In this document: in pieces, positions 1 through 6,500 of the stretch
How the letters are laid out: each line of letters opens with the position of its first letter
How positions within the stretch are numbered: position 1 is the stretch's first letter
Assembly: GCA_934271655.1 (NCBI GenBank)
Contig: CAKQRW010000073.1
Location: 1-9,810, forward strand
Direction of reading: 5' to 3'
Source of the DNA: an uncultured Bacteroidaceae bacterium
GTDB lineage: Bacteria > Bacteroidota > Bacteroidia > Bacteroidales > Bacteroidaceae
DNA: 9,810 bases
Made by a program: the position numbers and the translations under genes
The notes under the pieces: generated by a model
The model's database searches: none
What the model was told of the DNA's origin: nothing
What the model saw: the letters and a program-made list of their open reading frames with translations, nothing else

Positions 1-42
1 TCTTTCGCTTTTGACATCCGATGTGGTGCTGTATGTTTCCAT
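1..42 (-). CDS. Possible 5' end of a gene leaving the window
   Basis: A minus-strand ATG at base 42 opens a frame that reads METYSTTSDVKSER and is still open at the window edge. It begins 46 bases downstream of the U-run of a terminator-like hairpin and about 500 bases downstream of a good promoter, so it is the natural candidate for a gene controlled by that leader. AGGA lies only two bases before the ATG, too close for a normal ribosome binding site, but genes of this phylum usually lack one. Fourteen residues are too few to assign a family. An alternative is that the RNA ends at the terminator and this frame is chance. Confidence 0.3.
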   Translation of the reverse strand, partial: METYSTTSDVKSER

Positions 43-87
43 ATCCTGATGGTACTTCGTCAAAGACTTGACTACGTGGCGGACATT

Positions 88-138
88 AAAAAAGAGCGTG
101 GAACCGTTCTGTTGTCTGTTCCACAGTCCGAGGCTCTT
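88..138 (-). terminator. Intrinsic terminator-like hairpin with U6
   Basis: On the minus strand GTGGAAC (124-118) and GTTCCAC (104-98) form seven perfect pairs around a 13-base loop. Directly below, AAGAGC (138-133) pairs with GCTCTT (97-92), with an eight-base bulge on the 5' side only. The lower arm runs into six T residues (93-88). This is the form of an intrinsic terminator for transcripts from the promoter at 543-575. Part of the upper arm (118-121) is also the end of an 11-bp helix with 158-168, so the two folds compete. Confidence 0.55.
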
Positions 139-538
139 CCAACTGCCTATCTAAGTCGAACAGACAACGTCAGAGCCCACGCCGATATGATTTACCTATT
201 GCGCCCGTAAAGAGACCTCAATAAGATGATTGTTCCCGGTGGGGTACAATTAGTGCTTACAAGGTCTCCACGGGAGTGTATGTTCTTCACACCCCGGGAC
301 ATCTACCGTTGACCATGCACGAGACTTAGATACTGATAGTTTGGAAGATTTCAGACTGTCTCAAACACAGCGTCGATAAACGCCTTTATATGTCTGGACT
401 TCATTTCCCACCCATTCCCGCATTGCACAACTTACGTTTTTTTCCGCTTTGCTATGCTCTGCTCGGCGTGGGCTGTCCCGAATGACTTTTGAATGTTTGT
501 GACCTTCTTTGGAGTCATGTACGAGACTGTTAAAGTCC
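88..538 (-). ncRNA. Candidate structured RNA or long regulatory leader
   Basis: The segment between a strong minus-strand promoter and a U6 run has no long open frame but many complementary segments. In plus-strand coordinates: 174-185 pairs with 463-474 (12 perfect bp, closing about 277 nt). 204-208 pairs with 270-274, 212-218 with 262-268, 229-233 with 246-250 and 235-237 with 242-244, all in one stem capped by a four-base loop. 111-121 pairs with 158-168 (11 perfect bp). 484-489 pairs with 532-537 near the 5' end. Promoter, helices and terminator all agree on minus-strand transcription. It could be a cis-acting leader for the frame starting at 42, a free-standing RNA, or the RNA part of a mobile element such as a group II intron or insertion sequence. 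I do not recognise the family. Confidence 0.5.
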
Positions 539-542
539 ATTG

Positions 543-575
543 CAAAGATATAAATAAATTTTTACAACAAGCAAA
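543..575 (-). promoter_or_regulatory. Bacteroidota-type promoter reading left
   Basis: On the minus strand TATCTTTG (550-543) matches the -7 consensus TAnnTTTG exactly. TTTG (575-572) lies 21 bases upstream as the -33 element, inside a very A/T-rich tract. A second TTG (570-568) is 17 bases away. Transcription should start near 535-538, inside or beside the ATG at 540, and run into the structured segment on its left. Confidence 0.65.
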
Positions 576-715
576 AATTGCAAAAAATTTTCTACCATAA
601 TAGAGATTTTTTATTGGAAATGCACCGATTTTATATTTTCAGAAGTGTTTTAGGGGTACTATAAAGCTTAATAATTGCTCTTTCCTGCATTGTCTGGCTC
701 TATCAATCCTTGAAA

Positions 716-741
716 CAAATCGGCATCTATAAGCCGATTTG
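716..741 (-). terminator. Hairpin that may end the tamB-tamL transcript
   Basis: CAAATCGGC and its perfect complement GCCGATTTG flank an eight-base loop. Read on the minus strand the 3' arm is followed by TTTCA, so the tail is TTTGTTT, a weak U-tract; on the plus strand there is none. It lies about 267 bases beyond the tamL stop and is the first convincing stem there. It may be a terminator or only a processing or stability hairpin. Confidence 0.4.
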
Positions 742-766
742 ACTGATGAAATGGCATAGGACTTTT

Positions 767-846
767 GCCCTTACAGGGCGAGGCATGCATTGCATTGCAT
801 CACATCACGCCAATCCACCCTGGGTGCCGCTTCGCTTGCCCTGGGC
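767..846. repeat. Cluster of short palindromes and a TGCAT microrepeat
   Basis: Four small structures are packed into 80 bases: GCCCT-TAC-AGGGC (767-779), three tandem TGCAT units (786-800), CACCC-T-GGGTG (816-826) and GCCC-T-GGGC (838-846). The last two share the core CCCTGGG and are spaced 22 bases start to start. This resembles the REP-like intergenic repeats common in Bacteroidales genomes, though that needs genome-wide counting. No coding frame here is convincing. Confidence 0.45.
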
Positions 847-913
847 CATGTAGGTCATTGGGCTTTCGTCACGCCATGGATATGCGGCGACACAGCACGC
901 ATCAATAACTACC

Positions 914-931
914 GTATACATATATATATAC
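914..931. repeat. Alternating TA tract with palindromic ends
   Basis: An 18-base alternating purine-pyrimidine run begins GTATAC and ends TATAC, with an uninterrupted TA tract between. It lies 77 bases beyond the tamL stop. No function is assigned; it is a local melting-prone segment. The rest of 847-1007 shows nothing else I can support. Confidence 0.5.
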
Positions 932-1007
932 ACTCATCATTCACACATACTGGCTTTGATGCGGCACAGCATTGCGAACATGAGAATGCAGCCCCAGGCA
1001 ATGGCAT

Positions 1008-3455
1008 TCAGAATGGGTAGCCCACCGCAAAATGGAGTCCGAGGCTGTCGCTGAACTTAGGCATGTTGTAATAGCCCGACTTGCCCGTCTCGTAAGGCGC
1101 ATGAATGCCGACACCGAGGTCGAGCCTCAGCACAAGAAACTCCAGATTGTAGCGCAAGCCCAGTCCGGTGCCCACGGCCAACTCGTCAAACACATTCTTG
1201 AATTGGAACTTGCCGCCAGGATGAGTAGCATCATCGTGCATGAGCCACACGTTGCCTGCGTCAAGGAACAGCGCTCCTTGCAGTTCGCCGAGTATAGGGA
1301 AGCGGTATTCAGCGTTGAGCTCAAGCTTGATGTCGCCCGACTGGTCCAGATAGGTGTTGCGCCCCGTCACATCACGGTAGCTGCCTGGTCCGACGCTGCG
1401 CACGGCAAAGGCGCGCACACTGTTGGCTCCACCCACATAGAAGAGCTCGCTGTATGGAGCCACCTTTGAGTTGCCATAAGTCCATATGGCACCGAGCTGC
1501 ACACGTGTGGCCAGCTTGGCCTTCTCCGTGAGCTTGAAAGTGTTCTTCAGAGTGAAGAGAAACTTCAGAAACTGCGAGTAAGGTGTGCTCAGGAGCAGTT
1601 TGTCCTTCTTGAAATAATCGAAGCCAAGCAGCGAATTGGTCAGATTGAGCAGATTGCCCGATTCCTTCACCGTAGCCTCAAAGTGCATGGTGTTGCTGAT
1701 GCGCGCATTCCACGAGTTGTCATACACGATAGAATACTGCATGGCTGGGATAAACTGGTCACGCAGCGACACATAAAGAGCAGAGTTGCTTGCCACAATG
1801 GAGTCGAAACGCTGGGTGGTGTGCTGCATCTTGTTGTAAGAGACAGACAGCGGAGTCAGCTCATGCGTCCATGAGCGGCTGGTCTGGAAGCCGTAGCGAG
1901 CCTCAGACATGAACGACATGAGACGGTAGTAATTGGCGCGGTTGAGCTGGTCGACACTGACACGGAAAGTGGTGGAAGTGGGATAGCGGTATATCTTCTT
2001 GTTGAGCCATGGAAAAGCTATCCACGGATAAGAAAGAGAAGCGTCAAGTCCAGCCTCATAGGAATCGATGCGCTTCTTCTCCCCATACTGCTTCTGCGTC
2101 TGCCACTCATAACTGCCCTTCAGTCCCACAGAGAAGGTCTCGCCATGGTGGAAAGCATTGCGCTTAGAGATGGTCAGACCCATGTTGGGCCCTATCTGCG
2201 AGTTGGACTTCTGCGTGATGTTGAAGTCCAGCTCGGCATCGACAAGCTTGTCCATCGTGAGGTCGAGCCTCACATCGAGGGTATCGTTGTCAAGAATGGT
2301 GTCGCGCGGCGTGAAGGTGAAGCCCACACGCGAGAAGATATTCATGTTGTGCAGGTTGGTGACAGTCTGGCTGACACGCGACTGGCTGAACATGCGCCTG
2401 CGCCAGAAGCGGAAGTTCTTGAATAGCACACGAGGGGCTATAGGCATGCGCTCACCCTGATAGACCATCTTCAGGTCGTTGAGCACAAGCGAGTCGTCAT
2501 ACTGCTGCATATTGGCGGCACTACCCTGCGCCGCGCCACCTTTGCTTTTTCTTCCGTAAGTGCCCACAGCGCTTCTGCGCAGATAGGCGCTCACCTTGCC
2601 AAAATAGTATTGTTTCTGAGCCTTGTCGGGCGTCTCTATGTCCTGCGCCACAAGCAGTCTCACCCTGTCGGGCACATTGACAGAATCGGCGAAATAGCTG
2701 ATGTAGTCGGGACGGTAGTAATAAAATCCATTGTCACGAAAACTGTTGGAGAGACGGTCCTTCTCGTTGGTCAGAGCGAGTGTGGAAAACTGCGAGCCGC
2801 GCCGAATGTAGGCCGAAGGCATCTCGGCCTGTATGATGCTGTCCTGCAAAGAAGGAAAGACATAGCGTATGCTGTCATAGAGATATGGCTCGCCAAGCTG
2901 CACGTCATAGCGTATCTTCTGTTTCTTCGGGTTGCGCTGGTCAATGAGCTGGTAGTCTACTTTGCCTCTGAAGTAGCCATAGTTCTGCAAGAGGTTGGTG
3001 GCCACCTTGGAGCGCACATCAGGAGAGACACGCGATATGGTCACGGGGTCGGCAGCGAATGCGTTGAAGAGCCACTTGCTGAGTCCGTGCCTTTCCTTGT
3101 CAGCAAAAGCATTGTAGGTCCAGAGACCTATCTGCAAAGGGTTTCTGAGCGATGAGCTGCCCAGCAACGAACCGTTGGGCGCATAGGCCAGAGCCGCCTC
3201 AAGCTCGACAAGAGCGTTGTCCTCAGCAGGCGTGCCTTTCTTGCCCTCCACGCTTATCTGGTCTATGCCCGTGTACAGTTTCTCGCCATCAGGCAGATGA
3301 GACGTTGTGGAACATGAGTTGAGGGCAGAAAAGACGAGCGTGAGCGAGGCAAAAAAGGCTGTCGTGGAAAGACAGGCTTTCTTGGCACGGCCGCACACAA
3401 GCGAAGAGAAAGACAAGAAGCGTAGCCTCCAACATGTATTTCGTGATTTGTCCAT
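1008..3455 (-). CDS. tamL: TamL, lipidated TamA-like Omp85 outer-membrane protein
   Basis: This Omp85-superfamily protein should sit in the outer membrane and work with TamB in inserting or moving envelope components. The chosen start (base 3455) gives 815 residues. A hydrophobic segment (about 28-46) ends in the lipobox LNSC, so Cys48 is predicted to be lipidated. This is the mark of the Bacteroidota TamL variant as against TamA, which has an ordinary cleaved signal. POTRA-like periplasmic modules occupy roughly residues 150-390, and the strand-rich barrel roughly 405-815. The Omp85 loop-6 motif appears as VRAF (680-683) inside GGANSVRAFAVRSVGPGSY. The chain ends GYPF with a terminal aromatic residue, as barrel proteins do. 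The frame stays open 82 codons upstream, but those codons overlap the 3' end of tamB out of frame and precede the signal peptide. An in-frame GTG at 3398 would give a more usual 28-residue signal peptide. It lies 124 bases after tamB on the same strand. Confidence 0.9.
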   Translation of the reverse strand: MDKSRNTCWRLRFLSFSSLVCGRAKKACLSTTAFFASLTLVFSALNSCSTTSHLPDGEKLYTGIDQISVEGKKGTPAEDNALVELEAALAYAPNGSLLGSSSLRNPLQIGLWTYNAFADKERHGLSKWLFNAFAADPVTISRVSPDVRSKVATNLLQNYGYFRGKVDYQLIDQRNPKKQKIRYDVQLGEPYLYDSIRYVFPSLQDSIIQAEMPSAYIRRGSQFSTLALTNEKDRLSNSFRDNGFYYYRPDYISYFADSVNVPDRVRLLVAQDIETPDKAQKQYYFGKVSAYLRRSAVGTYGRKSKGGAAQGSAANMQQYDDSLVLNDLKMVYQGERMPIAPRVLFKNFRFWRRRMFSQSRVSQTVTNLHNMNIFSRVGFTFTPRDTILDNDTLDVRLDLTMDKLVDAELDFNITQKSNSQIGPNMGLTISKRNAFHHGETFSVGLKGSYEWQTQKQYGEKKRIDSYEAGLDASLSYPWIAFPWLNKKIYRYPTSTTFRVSVDQLNRANYYRLMSFMSEARYGFQTSRSWTHELTPLSVSYNKMQHTTQRFDSIVASNSALYVSLRDQFIPAMQYSIVYDNSWNARISNTMHFEATVKESGNLLNLTNSLLGFDYFKKDKLLLSTPYSQFLKFLFTLKNTFKLTEKAKLATRVQLGAIWTYGNSKVAPYSELFYVGGANSVRAFAVRSVGPGSYRDVTGRNTYLDQSGDIKLELNAEYRFPILGELQGALFLDAGNVWLMHDDATHPGGKFQFKNVFDELAVGTGLGLRYNLEFLVLRLDLGVGIHAPYETGKSGYYNMPKFSDSLGLHFAVGYPF

Positions 3456-3579
3456 TGTTCTTTTGTTTGAAGATATGTTTGTACGTGTGTGCCCAATTGT
3501 TGCTTGAACAAGCTGGTGTCCGATTGTTGTATTGTATCGAAGTAAGCCACTCTCACATTTGCCGCACACTCTCTTTTTG
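3456..3579 (-). promoter_or_regulatory. tamB-tamL spacer with paired repeats
   Basis: Two 14-base direct repeats, plus-strand GTGCCCAATTGTTG (3489-3502) and GTGTCCGATTGTTG (3516-3529), match at 12 positions and are spaced 27 bases start to start. Between them is the inverted repeat GCTTG-AA-CAAGC (3502-3513). This is the form of an operator or a translational control site just before tamL, but no regulator is known. I find no promoter matching the TTTG/TAnnTTTG consensus here, so tamL probably depends on transcription from upstream. Bases before the ATG are A-rich without a Shine-Dalgarno sequence. Confidence 0.35.
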
Positions 3580-6500
3580 TCAATCTTTCTTTTTCGAAGC
3601 GCCTCCCTCTTCATCATCATCCTTCTTGCTCCGCCATATGAACAGGTCAGAAAGCTTGTCCACCTTCTTGCGGAGCAGGATGCCGGCGCCATTCTTGTCA
3701 AGCTCGCCCTCTATGAGATTAGAGTAGTCTTTGCCATGGAAAAGCTTAACATACTGCGTGTTGCCATTGTCAAGCCTCCATTCGAGCGACACATCGTCTA
3801 TGTATGCTCCCGACTCGTTGCGAGTGTCGTCTCCGTCGGTGCTGACCTTTCCTCCTATGACCACGTTAAGTCGGTCGGAGAAGAAATGGCGCGAAAACTT
3901 AAAGGAATAGTCGGTGCGACGGCTGCCATCGTCGCGTGTGGTCTGCTCCATGCCCACATTGATGTCGACCATAGTGGAGAGGGCACGTCCGGCTATGTTG
4001 TTGATCTCGTTCTGCAGGAAGCTGTTGAGAGCATTGCCGGCTGTGAAGCCCTTGCTGTTGGTGGAGGAGAGATACATGCCAGTGGCAAGCATAGCCACAG
4101 CCAGCTTGTTCTTCTCCTCATCAGAGCATCCAGCCAGCTCGTTCTGCACCGCCATGTCCTCTGGTGCCTCGATGGTGAAGGCCAGTCCCATGTCATTGAG
4201 CGAGTTGGTTATCTTCAGCCCCACGTCGAAAGCCACGCTGCGGCTTGCCCCGCTGCTTTCTCCCACAGTGGCACGCACCCTCTCGGTAGCTGCCACATTG
4301 ATGAGAGGGTTCGTAGGGTCGCCAGTGAACTCGACATAAGAGCCATTGCGGATGTTGAACGTCTTCAGCGGGATGACAGGCAAGGTGTACTTCATCACAC
4401 CCTCGTTGATAGTGTAGCGTCCTTGCAGACTGAGCACGCCCTCTGGCGTGTACTGCATGGTGACCGAACCGCCGCCCTGCACATTGACATAGCTTTGCTT
4501 GTCGGCAGAGAACTCGCCATTGAGCTTGGCTCCGTCGTCTATATTGAGAGCCACAAGCATGTCAATGCCCAAGAACGTCTTCTTCTCTATCTCGTCCACA
4601 GATGGTGGCGGAGCGTTGAAGTCGACGAAAGTGACGATGTCTTCCAGGCGGTCTCCCTGATAGAGGGGAGTCTCCGACATGATGTATGTGATGTCGGTGG
4701 TAGGAAGCACACGGACGAGACCACGCACCGTGAGGTCGTTGACAGAACCTATGACACGTGCGAAGAAGTCGCCATACATGTCGCCGAAGAGCACCTTGCG
4801 CGGACTTCTCTTAGCCTCTATGAGCTTGAAGTTGGTGCCGCGCAGAGAGAGCGACATGAAAAGCTTCTCCATGTCAGAGAAATCCACATATCCGTTGAGC
4901 GTGAGCGGTGTGCTGTTGGCTCCGTAGAAGTTGAAGTTGTCGAAGGTGACCCTGCTGTTGTCAAACGATATGGTGTCGTTGGCAAGGGTGAGGTCGAGAC
5001 TGTACATGTCGGAAAGCACGTGCACGTCATGCGGCATGAGCCCACCGTTCAGGGCGAGGTTGTCCAAGGCTCCAGTGGCCTTGACACATCCAGCCATCGT
5101 TCCCTTGAAGCCCACCACATGGTCTGGGATAAATGGCGAGAGCATGCCCATAGGCAGGTCGAGGAAATCGACATCGGCATCGAGCGAACCTGCGCCAGAA
5201 GCGTCATACTGGCCATCGAGCGAGAGCACATCCACGCCATTGAGAGCCAACTGTGCCTCAACGTCATGAACGGCATCGCCCACAGGATTGTAGGTGAACT
5301 GTGTGCCCACATCGCCCACACGCGTGTTGTCATAGTTGAAGTTCATCACGCCAGCCGTACCTTCCACCATGAAATTCTCCTCCTGGTCGATGTAGTTGGC
5401 ATCGACATTAAGCAGGCCCGACATGGACGGAAGCCCTGGCACAGGTACGACTGTGAGGAGCTGCTTGAGGTTAAGATTGTTCACCACTACGTTAGCCACC
5501 TGGCGCTTGAACTCATTCTCATCGGCATAGAGCGAGATGGAACAGCTGTCGGCAGGACTGGCCAGACGCACATCGGCCCTGATTGGCCTCTTGGGATACA
5601 TGACCACATAGTTGTCTTCATTGAGCTCAAACTCCTTGAAGGCTATGACAGGCTTTTCAGGGAAGAGCTTGTAGGTGATGCAGGTGTCGCTGGCATGCGC
5701 CATGACACCTAAGTCAATGCCCTTACGGCCTCGCTTGTCGAAATATGTGAGACGTGCCTCAGCCTGGTCGGCCATGAGGAATCCCTCCAGGTTGGCCTTG
5801 AAGGCCGGCACAGTAGGCTGCTGATGGCAGCGCAGGCCCACATTGTAGTCGAGCTGTGTGCTGTCCTGCGTGATGCGGAAAAAGGCCGTGTCGAGCATGG
5901 TCTCATCCTTCGCAAGAGAGTAGACATGGCCATCGCTGACGATGCCTGCCAACGGTGAAGTCTCCACATTGACACTGAAATCATCAAACGTGATGCCATA
6001 TATCTTGAGAATGTCTGCCACAGGATTTTTGGAGCCCACATCGGCATGCAAAGAAAGATGTGGAAGGAAGCGCTTCAAGTGGTCAAGGTTCACCTCCCTC
6101 TTCTTAAACTGCTTCACAGTCTCGCTCTGCAAGCGCTCTATCCTGGGCATGAGATGAAACATGTTCATCGGTGTGGCAAAAGCTATCTGGCAGTCGCCTG
6201 TGCTGAAGGTGGCAGCGGTGGAGTCTTTCTTTGCCTCGGCATAGAGGTCAAACACATCTGTATGCAGGCTGTCGCTGCCTATGAAGAGGCTGAGCGCGTC
6301 GATATGCGAATCGACACGGAAGAGATTGTGCCAGTTGTAGGAGAAATTGACGTTGCCGCTTGTGGCCGCCTCCAGCCGCTCATCGCTGAAGCCCATGCTC
6401 TGGGCATCTATGTGTGGGAGGCTTATGTCGAGCGTGCCGCTGACCAGATGCTTCTGCAGTTCGGCGTTGAGCAGGAAAGAAGTGCTCAACTGCTTGTTGT

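Noticed and set aside
437..443. T7 run on the plus strand as a rightward terminator
   Set aside because: No stable stem precedes it on the plus strand; other evidence puts transcription here on the minus strand.
361..540. 59-residue minus-strand frame starting MDFNSLVHDSK right after the promoter at 543-575
   Set aside because: Its ATG lies at or upstream of the expected transcription start, leaving no leader. It runs through segments that pair in the RNA and shows no recognisable features. A leaderless leader peptide is possible but not supported.
790..1020. 76-codon plus-strand frame over the palindrome cluster
   Set aside because: It covers REP-like repeats and the TA tract, runs into the 3' end of tamL, and reads as low-information sequence. 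Frames of this kind are common artefacts over such repeats.
3456..3701. Extended tamL start 82 codons upstream
   Set aside because: The extra codons overlap the end of tamB out of frame and would put the lipoprotein signal far inside the protein.
3532..5712. 726-codon open frame on the plus strand, and a similar 397-codon frame at 6046-7239
   Set aside because: Both are antisense to tamB in exact codon register and are rich in His, Val and Glu with no domain-like pattern. They are explained by rarity of TTA, CTA and TCA codons in tamB.
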